Positions 36,906 to 50,600 of a stretch of 64,000 nt of DNA are shown piece by piece. Location of the stretch: NCBI RefSeq assembly GCF_036711975.1, contig NC_091976.1, positions 32,984,001 to 33,048,000 on the forward strand, written 5' to 3'. The translations under genes and the position numbers were made by a program. Below the pieces are notes generated by a model. It was given only the letters and a program-made list of their open reading frames with translations, made no database searches and was not told the origin of the DNA. Source of the stretch: Onthophagus taurus. Lineage: Eukaryota > Arthropoda > Insecta > Coleoptera > Scarabaeidae. Positions within the stretch are counted from its first letter, which is position 1. Every line of letters starts with the position of its first letter.

Positions 36906-38658
36906 GATGGTGTCAAAACTAAAAAAAAGTTAGGTTAATTCGCGAAAGTTGAGGTTATGTCATAAAACGAAGATGACAAACGTCAGTTGATGTGATACAT
37001 TTCGCGAAAATAGATGCGTGCCTTAATAATATGACCCCGAATAGAAACTTTTTAGTAAGTTTTTCAATTGCTGCAGACGGTGATTGAAGAATTATGTACC
37101 AAGATCCAAAGAAAATTGTTTATCGGAAAATTGAGACTACAGAAGGTAATGACAGGTACACATTTTAAGCTTCTTTTTTTAATTAATTAGAAATATTAGA
37201 ATAACCGGCTGTTATGAACCCAATTTATCTCTTGCGAGACACCAACTTTGATAAGAATTTTATGATTATTATTTATGAACTTGTTTAGATGTAAATTGAT
37301 AGTTTTTACCATGACATTTATAAAATTGAAATAGAAATGATTAAAAATTTTCCTCTTACACAATTTGTTCTAAAAATGGACGAGTTTTATAACGGTTATA
37401 ACAAAGTAAATCGTTTGAAGTTAATATTTAAAATAATTTCGGCGTCCATCTAGCGTAATATATCCGAATTAATTTGTTTTTACCTCTCAATAGATGGCAG
37501 TGGTTGCGATTTTTAAAATTATAAATCAATTAATATTTAATTTTAGTAATATTAATTTATTTATTGCTATTTATGTTAAATTCGATGAAATTAAATTTTT
37601 TTTGCTTACTCAAATTAATTAAAATATTGCATGTAAAAAGCTTTAAAACATACAAAATACCATCTTTGACGTTTGTAACATAACCTAAAAGTTTAAAGAG
37701 CTGTCAAAAAACTTGAGAATAATCAATAAATACAATCAATCAAAAGCAAGGTCTTTTTAGTTACAAATTTAAAATGCTGATCTTAATTTAAAATCAAAAT
37801 ATAAATAGTGTTTATTGGCCTTAATTTAAATATTTATTGACACCAATTGTTTAGTTGCGCGTTTCGCTAGATGGCGCAATTTAAATTTAATTAATTTGCG
37901 AAAAAAAATTAAAATAATTTAATTAAAATCGTTCAAGCAAACGAAAATGACATAATTAGAGCAAATTCATTACACAATGACATTTTCTAGGTGTGTTTAG
38001 GGCGCGTTTTTTCACCACCCCCTAAAAGGGCACGTTCTTGCAGGCTTGGCACTTCCGTTATCATTATTGTGCGACCTTCTAACGAATCGTTCTCTCTCTG
38101 TGATTGATATTTTTAACCTCAACTTTGTCCTAGTTTTTTTCGTTATCAACAAAAAAAAATGATTGAGGTGTAGACTAAATTTGATGTTTAAACGTTCATT
38201 AATAATTCGTAATAGGAAATAACTTCCTAAGCGATCCTTTGATTAAGATTTGAATTGATCAAAAAGCAGTTAAAAGCTGGCATAGTGTGTATTGAGGGGT
38301 TTTGCTTGGTTGGGTTGGGGAATCGATCAGAGGGAACCTTTTAATGTTGAAATACCATAAAAAGGGCTTCGCGGATCGTTAAAATAAACGTGGATGGGAA
38401 GAAAGGTCGATTGGACGTGAGACGTTGACGACCAAGGTGGTTGGCGGGGAAAGTTCGTGATTTTCAAACCCTATCTCAGTTCAGTTATGTGGCACGTGGA
38501 CTCAAGATCATCTAGCTTTGTTAAATCTTTTATAAAGTCTTAAGATAATTAAGGTCTTTTTTGTGATTTTATATTAAATCATTCATTTTCATTTATTCTT
38601 TATGTTACCTATCTATATCTTTTAGGCGGGTATCCTTTAACGGATACTCTAGAACCGG
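36906..38658. promoter_or_regulatory. mRpL21 / ATP8A divergent region with probable ATP8A 5' leader
   Basis: The mRpL21 promoter lies at the left. An unusually GC-rich stretch with CACGTGGA and CTCAGTTCAGTT initiator-like words at 38470-38500 is a plausible ATP8A transcription start and leader; an intron then ends TTTTAG at 38624. AGATGGC motifs occur at 37447, 37491 and 37868. No other ORF of note. Confidence 0.4.
37094..37145 (+). CDS. Candidate alternative first coding exon of ATP8A
   Basis: ATG 37094 opens MYQDPKKIVYRKIETTE and is followed by GGTAATGA, giving a 52-nt exon that would leave one base, the same phase as the exon at 38659-38728. It could therefore splice to 39995. There is no homology support; a chance ORF in the mRpL21/ATP8A intergenic region is equally possible. 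Confidence 0.25.
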
Positions 38659-41600
38659 ATGTCTCGCCAGAGCTTCGAGCTTCATAGACTCTCAGTAAGG
38701 GAACCAAGGAGGGCCAATTCGCACCAAGGTACAAAGATTAGAACGCTTTTGTACATCTAATATCTTTAATTTACCGCTTTTGTTGTTATTTCAGCTTTTA
38801 TTTCTTCTCGTTTTAACATTTATAGTTTAATTTGTATTTTTCTGTTTTGTGGTTTTCATTTTCCTGGCGTATTTACTTCAATTAACAATTAATAATATTC
38901 CGTGACTCGCTTTCTTTTCACATATGTTTGTATATGTGGCGCTTTTTTGTAGGACATTGTTTTTTTATTGACCTTATCTTTACGACATGCGACTTTTACG
39001 AGTATCGATTAGATTCGATTTTATAAATTAATTTTTAACCATTTATTTAGTATTATTTATTAAATAAATAAATTTTAATTTAATTTAAATTTTTTTAATT
39101 ATTAGTGTATGCAACCAAATATGCAAATCTTATATAAGTAACTAACTTCATCTTCAAAATCCTGTCAGTTGTCATTGACGGGAGCGAGATTAAAGTATGC
39201 AATAAATTTAATAATAATTTCATTAAAATCCTTTAAGGATTTTTATTTAATCTTAAATTTAAGAACAATCCAAATCAATAAGAGATAAAAACTTATCTGA
39301 TTAAAATTATAATACCGCACGCTTAAATTAATCATTAAAAAATGAATTTTTAATGTGCTCAAAATCAATTAAAATGTTTTAATAATGATCTTGAAGGTAA
39401 AACAATTAGGTGTGTCATCGCTGCAACAAAATACGTCTACGTAATCGTCTACGTTTCTAAAATGACTTTAAAAACAAGCTTTAGCTGCTAAATATGAATT
39501 GCGTTTATCAGATTTATCAGAAAAATGTTTATCAGTTGTATACGCGTTTTAACGCGTGTTTTAATGTTAATTTTAGGGATCTGTGTGTTTTAAAACGTAA
39601 ATTTTGCGGTGTAATGAGTAAGTTTACATAAAAAAATGGATTTCTTAAAATTTAAAATGTAAATTTATTTAATGGACTTGCGCTGTACAATTTTCCGATT
39701 AGAGAAAATCGATAAGTTTCATTCAGTGTTTTCATATGTCCTCAACCCAACTTTTCACCAATTTCCCAATAAATATGTGCATTATTGTAGTGTTTTTACG
39801 ATAAACCAAACACCATGGATCGAGCTAGACATCTGTATGGGGCCGTTAGATACATTTTCCAACGATGTAAGAATTTTCACGACCTTGATTTTCACACCCA
39901 AGTGTGTGCTGTTTGTTTCCTATTTTCCGGAAGCGTTTATTTCATTGTGCATTGATTTTGATCACTTAATCTTTGATTTAATTTTCTTTTTCAGCGGATG
40001 ATGGGGCAGCTTCATCGACGGCTGAAAAACGCACTGAAACGAGTAAGACTTCGGTCAGTAGTGAAAGTCGTATCATTTTTATCAACAAACCACAACCGGT
40101 AGCAAGTAAATTTATGAATAATAGGGTAACTACAGCCAAATACAGGTAATTTGTTTTTAATTTCCTTTTTTAATTGTATTAAAAATTACTAAAATCTAAT
40201 TAATTAATTGAATTATTACATTTTATCAGTGCCATCTAACAATGATTAGATGTATTAAATTTTTAGTTAAAATTTCATTCAATTTAAAAACTAAATTCTC
40301 ATTTATATCAATGAATCAAAATTTATTAATAATAATTAAAAAATTTTAAATTAATCATTATTAAACAAAGCGTAATATTCTCTGAAATTTTTGATATTTT
40401 AATATAAAAATTTGACACATTATTATAAACATAACCTCAAAATTTTTAGATTTTAATAATTTTATATTAAAAATTCATTTTAACACATTATGTTTTTAAT
40501 CATGCTAAATAAATTATTATTAAACCAAGTGTAAAATTCTGTAAAGTTGGAGTGCATGGTTTGTTTGTAATATCAAGATGAAAATTTAACACAAGTTATA
40601 AACATAACCTCAAAATTTTTAGATGTTAATAATTTTATATTAAAAGTTCATTTTAACACATTATGTTTTTAATAATGCTAAATAAATTATGATTGAACAA
40701 AGCGTAATATTCTTTGAGGTTGGAGTGACGAGAGATACATACTAAACGAGAATTAATACAACATAACCTCAATTTTTTTTAATTAAATATTTTCTTTTTA
40801 GTTTTCTTCGATTTTTACCACTTTTTTTATTCGAGCAATTCCGAAGATGGGCAAATATTTTCTTTTTAATGATAGCACTACTTCAACAAATTCCGGATGT
40901 TTCGCCAACCGGAAGATATACAACTCTAGTTCCTCTCGTATTTATATTATCTGTATCGGCGATTAAAGAAATAATTGAAGACTGGGTGAGTAAAGTTAAA
41001 ATTGTTGATTAATTAATTATTATTAATTATACTTTTAATTTAAAGAAAAGACATAAAGCAGATGAAGAAACGAATCATCGTATGGTTGAAGTTTTTCGTG
41101 ATGGTCAATGGGTTAATTTGAAATGGATGAATGTGGGCGTTGGAGACATAGTAAAAGTGTATAACAATAATTTTTTTCCCGCTGATTTATTGTTGTTATC
41201 GTCCAGTGAGCCACAAGGAATAAGTTTTATAGAAACGGCAAATTTGGATGGTGAAACGAATTTAAAAATACGTCAAGCGTTGCAAGTAACGAGTAATATA
41301 ACGACGTCGGAAATGTTAAAAACGTTATCTGGAACTATTGAATGTGAACAACCGAGTCGGTATTTGTACGAATTTACTGGAACTTTAAAGAAAACGGATG
41401 AATTAGCACAACCGATTCGACCAGACCAAATTTTATTAAGAGGGGCTATGTTAAGAAATACAACTTGGGTTTATGGATTAGTTATTTATACAGGACATGA
41501 GACTAAATTAATGAAAAATTCAATGAAAGCACCTTTAAAAAGATCTAGCATAGATAAATTGACCAATTATCAAATATTATTATTATTTCTTATTTTATTA

Positions 41601-44600
41601 ATTATGTGTACAGTTTGTACTATCGGAAGTACAATTTGGACAAATTGGCATTTAGATTACGATTGGTACATTGGTTTAAATGATATCTCACATAATATAG
41701 CGTTTAATTTTTTGACTTTTATCATTTTGTTTAATAATTTAGTCCCGATTTCTTTACAAGTTACATTAGAGGTCGTACGATTTATGCAAGCCATTTTTAT
41801 TAATATGGATCGTGAAATGTATTACGCCGAAACGGATACGCCAGCAATGGCAAGAACATCAAATTTAAACGAAGAACTCGGTCAAGTCAAATATATTTTT
41901 TCGGATAAAACCGGAACTTTAACAAGAAACGTTATGGAATTCAAAAAATGTAGTGTTGGTGACGAAATTTATTCATTAACTGAAGGTGAAGAACAACCTT
42001 TAATACTTACCGTAAGCTTATTTTACTTCATAACTAATTATTTAATAAAAAATCATTAAATATTTAAGCATATTAAAAATAAACACAAAAATGCTGAAGT
42101 TCTCAATCAAATGTTGACTCTTATGTCTGTTTGTCACACTGTGATACCGGAAAGGATGCCTGATGGAGAATTAAATTATCATGCTGCTTCACCAGGTAAC
42201 TAATTATTAAACTGTTTTAAATGGTCAGTTATCTCCTAAAGTAAGATAGTTAGCGAAAAATGTTTAAACTTGAAATCTATTACAATAAACACAAATTATG
42301 TATACAGAGTCAATCAAAAAGTTATGACGAAACAAAGTTACGGTTTCTTTAATGGAACAGCCTGTATATTATTCCATATTTCAGTTCATCCCGAAATTCT
42401 AAACAAAATTCATGTAGCATATCATAGGCCTAAACTTAACCGTTTTCCAGATATCGAGTTTTTAAAAATTTACGAATTTATCTAATTAGTGACATAATTG
42501 GACCGCGTTGTGCATCACTTGACTAAGCTACAAATGAACAATGTTGAGAAAAACGGAATTTTCATTTTCATCTCTCTAAAAATGTGACTTCTCAGAATAG
42601 ACAGGCTCAAACTATTGAAAATTGTTTGGTTCGCTCTGTTTTAACAAAAGAAATATTAAGAAACTTGGGAAAAATTCAAGAATCATCATGTGGCTTAAAA
42701 ATCGACGATTTCTTTTTAATCAATGTGAAATGACCCGAAAAACACGTTAAAAATAAAAAGAAACTGCTGAAAAGTGACTAACACTAGATTAACTTCAGTT
42801 ATAAAACTTCTATTATATGATAACTAACTTCAGGTTTAAAACGTCAACCTCAATTTTGACATATTTGTAATCTTCATTAAAAATCCTTTAAAATAAGTAC
42901 AAACACGACATATTTATCTTCAATATTAATGAAGTTATGGTCAAGTTCCGGTTAAGAATGTCAACGTCAATTTTGACATATTTGTAATCGTCGTGAAAAT
43001 CCTTTAAAATGAGTCCAAACATGATACGTTTAATTCCAATATTACTCGAGATATAAGCAACTTCCGATTTGAAATGTCAACGTCATTTTGATATATTTTT
43101 AATTTTTATAAAATGTCTTAATATTTGTCACAAAAATATAATAAAAAAAATCTAAAATTAAGGTTGGTATTAATATTTAAAAATTAAATTGCTATCTTCA
43201 TTGTTGCTAACTTCGGGATTAATGTTTTTTTATTCTAACTTTTTTGTTTTTTTGTGATAAGTGCGTCGTGTGTGGACTAATTTTAAAGGTTTTTTTTTAA
43301 TAAAGAGTACATCTTGAAAGAATACCATGAAGTTGTCCATTTGTCTATTATATGATAGCTAACTTCAGCTTTAAAATGTCAACCTCAATTTTGACATATT
43401 TATAATCGTCGTGAAAAATCCTTTAAAATGAGTCCAAATATGATACTTTTAATTCCAATATTACTCGAGATATAAGCAACTTCCGGTTTGAAATGTCAAT
43501 GTCTTTTTGACATTCTTAATTTTTATAAAATGTCTTAATATTTGTCGCAAAAAGAAAAATATAATAAAAAAAATCAAAAATTAAGGTTGGTATTAATATT
43601 TAAAAATTAAATTGCTATCTTTATTGTTGCTAACTTCGGGTTTAATGTTTTTTATTCTAACTTTTTTGTTTTTTGAGATAAGTGCACCATCTTTGGACTC
43701 ATTTTAAAGGGTTTTTAATGAAGATGACAACCATGTCAAAATTGACGTTGACGTTTCAAACCGGAAGTGATTGTATCTCCATTAATGTCAAAGTTAAATA
43801 TGTCGAGTTTGGACTCATTTCAAAGGATTTTTTATGAAGTTGACAAATATGTAAAAATTAAAAGTTGAAAGTTCGAACTTTTTATAAAATGGGTAAGATG
43901 AGAGATGTTAATCTATTTGTAGAGTCTCTGAAGATGGCTAAGGGCCGAAACTAGTTAGACTTAAATTGTATATAAAATAAAAGACATAAACTTTTAATTT
44001 TATACTAACATCTAAGAAACGACACTGCATTTTTGTATTTTTGACATGTGTTATGTCACTGCGTTGCTATGGAGATGAGAAAGTTTCAAAGGTAACTTGA
44101 TGAATTATAAACATATTTTTGTCTAATTTATAAGAGTGATTTTCAAAGTTCAATATCACGAAAATGGTTAAGTTTAGATTTATGATGTGCTACATGAATT
44201 TAAAGAAAACACAACTTTGTTTCGTCATAACTTTTTGACTGACCTGTATACTTAATTTGTCTTTAAAACACTAAATCTTTTATATCTTAACATTTTCTTG
44301 CTAGCTATCTTACTTCAGGAGATAACCGACCGTTTCCATACATATCAGCGACCTGTATATTCAACTCAAACGATTTTATTATTATTTTTTTAGATGAAAG
44401 AGCTTTAGTATACGGAGCCTCTAAATTCGGTTATAAATTTGATGTACGAACGCCTGATTATGTCGAGGTGATCGCATTAGGTGAACGACATCAATATAAA
44501 ATCCTCAATGTGATAGAATTTACTTCAACTCGTAAACGGATGTCTGTGATCGTACAGGGACCCAATCAAAAAATTTATTTGTACTGCAAAGGCGCTGATA

Positions 44601-47600
44601 CGGTAAATTCTTTACTATATTATTTTTATTTTACACAAAAATCATAATTTTAGGTTATTTACGAACGTTTATCAACGGAAGGCCAAGACAACAAAGACGC
44701 TTTACTTCAACAACTCGAGGTGTTCGCAACGGAAGGCTTACGAACATTATGTTTGGGATATAAAGAATTAAATTCGGACGTTTATGAACGTTGGAATGAC
44801 GAGTTTCACGCTGCAGCAATTAACGTACACAATCGAGAAGGTATTTAACATTTCTTTAATGACTCATTAATCATTACTTTTTCTATTTGTAGAAAAAATG
44901 GAGGAAATTGCGGATTTAATAGAACGCGATTTAACTTTAATCGGAGCGACTGCAATTGAGGATAAACTTCAGGACGAAGTACCAGAAACGATCGCAGCAC
45001 TTTTAAAAGCAGATATAAACGTGTGGGTTTTAACCGGTGATAAACAAGAGACTGCGATTAATATAGGATATTCATCGCGTTTAATCGGCCAAGGAACTCC
45101 TTTAATTATTCTAAATGAAGGCAGCTTAGATGTAAGTTATTTAAAATTAACTTTTTTTTGTTAATTCTTGAGGTTATGTTTGAAGTTTTGTCAAATAATT
45201 TATTAATGTTAAAAATTAAATCATTTAAACTTAAATATAAATAATAACCAATTTTATTTTAAATAAATTTATATAAACTAAATTTATTTTAAATAATTAA
45301 GTTCCGCTATTCCCTAATAGATGGCGCTAATTTAAATTTCGTAAATGTCAAAAAAATTACGATCTAACCTCACAATTTCAAAATTTGATTAATAATTAAT
45401 TAATTGTTTTTTTATAGCATACAAGAGAAGCAATTTTCCGCCACAACGCTGATTTCGGGGAAAATTTAGGAAAACAAAACGAAGTGGCATTAATAGTGGA
45501 TGGAAAAACGTTAAAATACTCTTTAGGTTGTGATTTACGTACTGATTTTTTAAAACTTTGCGTCTCTTGCAAAGTAGTGATATGTTGCCGAGTTTCCCCG
45601 TTACAAAAGGCTGAAGTTGTAGAGTACGTAACGAAATACACAAAATCGGTGACTTTAGCGATCGGAGATGGGGCTAACGATGTCGCAATGATTCAAAAGG
45701 CGCACGTTGGAGTGGGCATTTCGGGCGTTGAAGGTCTTCAAGCGGCTTGCGCCTCGGATTATAGCATAGCCCAATTTCGATTTTTGTTACGCCTTTTATT
45801 GGTACACGGCGCTTGGAACTATACACGCATGTGTAAATTAATTTTGTACAGTTTCTACAAGAACATTTGTTTGTACGTTGTGTCGTTGTGGTTCGCAATT
45901 TATTCCGGCTGGTCTGGTCAAATAGTATTTGAACGGTGGTCGATCGGGCTATATAACGTGTTTTTCACGGCTTTACCACCATTAGCAATTGGGTTATTTG
46001 ATAAGAATTGTAGTGCCAATTTAATGTTGACCCATCCGAAGTTATACAAACCATCCCAAAGCGGGGAATTATATACGTTTAAATTATTTTGGTTGTGGGT
46101 ATTTAACGCTATTGTACATTCGGCTATTATATTTTGGTTTACCATGTTGGCGGTTCAACATGATATTTTATGGCACAGTGGACGCGACGGGGGCTATTTA
46201 ATGTTCGGAAATTGTATTTATACGGTAAGTTTGGTTTAAAATCAAATATTTTTATAAAAAATGTTTTCTTTTTAGTTTGTTGTCGTGACTGTGTGTTTAA
46301 AAGCGGGGTTAATAACAAGTTCGTGGTGTTGGCCCACTCATTGCGCAATTTGGGGATCGATTGTAATTTGGTTTTTATTTATTATAATTTATAGGTGAGA
46401 ATTTTATTATTTTATTATTATAATAATTTTTAATTAACACTATTTCTTATTTAGCAACTTTTGGCCCGTTTTACCCGTTGGAACCGTTATGACAGGGATG
46501 TATATAATAATGTTTACTTCGGCCGTGTTTTGGTTAGGTCTTTTCATCATACCAATAATCGCATTGATTCCAGATTTTACGATACGAGTGTAAGTTTTGT
46601 TAATTCCCTTTAAATACCTTATATAAATATATTTTCTTTAGGATATTGGGTACTATTCGAAAATCTTACACAGAAACCGTTCGAGAGAGGGAAATTCGAC
46701 ATCAACCCATCGAAGTTTCAAGAGAGTCAAAAACTTCGTAAGTACAATTTTATTTGTTTTATCGTAATTCTTTGTTGATTGTTTGTTATAGTATGTAGTG
46801 GTCATAAATTAATGCTTATTTGTCTTCTCTTATTTTTATTTAGCTTAACATCTTTGTTTGCTATTAATAGTTTAAGTTGGATAATTTAATTAAGTGAGAA
46901 AAAAACTGTTTTATGGCACATGTACAGGGTGATTCAAATTCGATGTCTGAATAGGCTAACTTGGAAACTATAAGAGTTTGAAAAAAAGTGTCATGATCTG
47001 ATTTTTCTTAATGCCGAAAACCTCAAAGCGCTATCTTCTTTTGTTTTTCCCCTACAGGGCAAAATTGAAAATATCGTAAAACCAACAAGTGTAATTATCT
47101 TGGTTATTATTATAGGTGGAGTATTATAACTACGACATTATATGGGCACTTTTTTACAGAGAATTTGATAACGTAGTCAAAAAAATTTTTTCGGTTTAAG
47201 ATTTTGAGATATGACAATTTTCGTTTTTTTAAATGGAAACGACTACTGATTATTCGCTTATTAAATTCGTTATTTTTTTCTGATTACAAAAATATAGGGT
47301 TTAACAAGTCCATGTCTTATTGTTTTAGAATAAAGCTAAAAATAAACTTTTTTTTTAGTGTTGTCAAAGAAATTAAATTTACAGTTTCCTGTAAATTATA
47401 ACTAAAAATTAAAAAAATATATTTCTGATATTTGAAACCAATACATTTCTTGAACTATTTAATTTATGTTTGTTTTACACAAAAGTTGGAATAGATTGCA
47501 TTATTTCACATTTTTTATTAATATTTAATATTATTATTAAATGACTTAATAAATTATCGATAGATGGCGATCATATTTTTTTTAAATTCAAATAAACATG

Positions 47601-50600
47601 AAGTGTCAAATTAAAAATCCTGTTTTTTAGGATGTATTACGAAAAGTTTAACATGTTAGAATGTTACATATTAGAAAATAAAGTAAATTTTATATACATT
47701 TTTAGTGGAATAATTTTTAGTTATAGTACCGTAATTTACAGGAAACTGTAAATTTAATTTCTTTGATGACACTAAAAAAAGGTTTATTTTTAGCTTTATT
47801 CTAGAACAATAAGAAATAGACCTATCTAACCACATATTTTTGTAATTAGAAAAAAATAATGAATTTAATAAGCGAATAATCAGTAGTTGTTTCCATTTAA
47901 AAAAACGAAAATTGCCATAATATCTCAAAATTCTCTGTAAAAAAGTGTCCATATAATAACATCTTAGTTATAATACTCCACCTATAATAATTACCAAGAT
48001 AATTGAACTTGCTGGTTTTACTATATTGTCAATTTTGGCCTCTAGGGGCATATTTTGGCATTAGCAGTTTCTCGAAAAACGAGATCATAACATCTAAGCT
48101 ACTTTTTTTCTAACTCTTATAGTTTCCGAGATAGCCAATCGAATATCGAATTTGAACCACCCTGTACAGCTAAACCTGAAAGTTTTTAGGGCTAGTGTTA
48201 GTTTTAATGCTAGAACCAAAATGGAATTAACAGCAGACCTAGAACTAGTAACATTCCAGTTTAGCCGTCTTAAGAGACGTACGGCTAAACGCGATATTTC
48301 TTTTAGCTTTCGTAATGGAACTAATATTAGTTCTAGTTTTAATTGCGATTTCATCTTTTTTGGACTAACAGTAGATCTAAAAACATTCTGGTTTAGCATT
48401 CTTAAGAACCGTACGGCTAAACACGAATGTGTCTAGTTCTAGTGTTAGTTTTTAGTATGTATTTTAGGGCACATGATCGTTGAAACCATCGTTATAAATT
48501 ATTATTTCATTTCATTCTTTCGTAAAACTTGAAAATGTTTATAATTTGACAAGAAACGGATGCTTAAACCTACATCTTTAGGATGTAAGATGAATTCAGC
48601 AATAAATGTGTCATCATACGTTCTTAGGATTTATCCCTATCATTGATTAAGACGATGCTGCGAAGTTTTCAGCAATGAAATATCTATTTTAATCTCATAA
48701 TTTTGATTTCAATAATTAATATGTTTTCCACAACAAGATAAATCCGTTTTCTGCTTTATCCTATTTCCCAGAAGACTCATTTTGGTTAATTCTATAAGTC
48801 GTTATTGTTACTTGTTGAGACTCCACTTCCACAGAGAATGGAAAACTAAAAATGAGGTTGAGTAGAGAATATAGAGGCTAAAGACATGAAAGAATGAATG
48901 CTTGAAAGAGAAGCTGTCCGATGTCTACACCTGATTTAATTCCATTATAATCAATAATTATTTGTGGTTACAACTTCTTTATTTTTCTTCAACCCCTGTT
49001 ATTGCCTCATCGTCTCATTTCAAGATTAAGTGATATGTTATGACCCCCTCTAGGCCTTGATTAGTCTATATGACTTCTTTTCTACAAAAATACCTAAAAA
49101 AACATGTTTATAAAAACAACTTCCGTACATTAATTGAGTTTAAAATGAAATAATTACTCAATTTTTACTATTTTATCTGTAACACGCAAAATAGATTTTA
49201 AGTCAAAAAGTAAGGTTAACTGTCACTTTTTAAAAGTTACCTGTTGAATTGTTGTGAAGTTAGTTACGGTTGGTAAAATTAACAATTTTGAACTTTAACT
49301 TTCGTTAAACTTTCGTTAATTTAAAAACACAAAATTTTTGGATTGCACAAATAATTGAAACAATCAATCTTATTGAGAGGTATTTAAGAAAGATTAAAAA
49401 AAAAATTATAAATTATAACTCAAAATAAATGTCAAAATTTGACATTGACAGGTATTATAAAAAGTTTCTTTTTATTTAATTAATTAAAATTATCCAACAT
49501 GCTTTACAAAAAATCTGTCTTTGTCACTAATTTTATTTATGTGTTTTTGATGCATTTAGTAATAGTCCTGCTTGTTGTGTTCCCCTAACAAGAAAGCAAA
49601 AATATTTAACCTTAGTAGCCTCTTTGGAAAGAACTCGTTAATTTCCTTTGGCAGTAATTTGGGGCCTGATACAATTGTTGTTGGTACTAAATGGCAACCC
49701 GTGGTTAATTCCCGTATTACTCCTGTATTCTTCCGGCATGAGCACCAAGCACAGCACCCGACATTACTTCAACATCAAATATCGTAACATTTCTTGTTGT
49801 TTAGGTAATAAAAAATTAATTTTTATGTAGCTTAAAAGAAAATAAAGAAAAAATAACATATAGATGATAAGTACAAAACAAAATAAATTAATAAAACACG
49901 TTGTTATTACTGTTTTTGTTCTCGATAATTAATTGTTTGTTAATTATTTTGCAAGACCCATGCATGCACTGGAGATTTTCGCAACCTGTAAGTATATTTA
50001 GTTTAAGCATGATTTTTCCCACTTATTTCCAAGGAATTGTACAAAGTCGTTTTATTTTATGTTTTGTAATCACTAATAATATAGCACGAGCATGTTTTGC
50101 GCAAAGCACCGTCCTAAACACATTAAAAATTATTATAAACAAATAAAAGGCTGTAAATTTATGCGTATGGTAGAGAGATTATCAATAATTTTAGGCTGTC
50201 TGAGACGGCGAGGCTGCTCAAAAATGTTCGCAGCGTCTTTCTGAGGCGAAACAACACCCAAGTCGACTTAGAAATGGCCCGTAAGTATAAATTACAACAA
50301 AAAAATAAGATTTTTTTATAAAAAAACCCTTCCACGATTGTTTTCCTAATCTTAACTAACGCTTTTAAACTCGCACTATTAATCAAAAAGTAGTATATTC
50401 GGTTTTAAAAACGTTTATTGAGTCAAACTTTGTAAAACCGAGAACTTTTGTATATAAAGTTAGATTCATGAAATTAACAATTAAATAATCACAGCTTAAT
50501 TAATTTTATTTGTTGAATTAATTTCTTTTTTATTATTTTATATTAACTTGATGTTTTTGTTAGATGGATTTGCCTTTTCCCAAGAAGAAGGTGGATCAGT

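Noticed and set aside
39672-40001. 109-codon frame running into ATP8A exon 2
   Set aside because: It lies in the intron before 39995 and enters the exon in the wrong frame. No family resemblance.
47204-47952. Two similar frames (RLLNSLFF) on opposite strands in ATP8A intron 12
   Set aside because: Arm products of the 46925-48164 inverted-repeat MITE.
49572-49787. 71-codon frame in ATP8A intron 12
   Set aside because: No resemblance to any P4-ATPase, no consensus donor at its end, and it overlaps another chance frame. Treated as intronic.
49958-49992. Possible 32-nt microexon in ATP8A (AAG before, GTAAGT after)
   Set aside because: It would not keep the reading phase between exons 12 and 13, and the spliced protein without it already matches the family.
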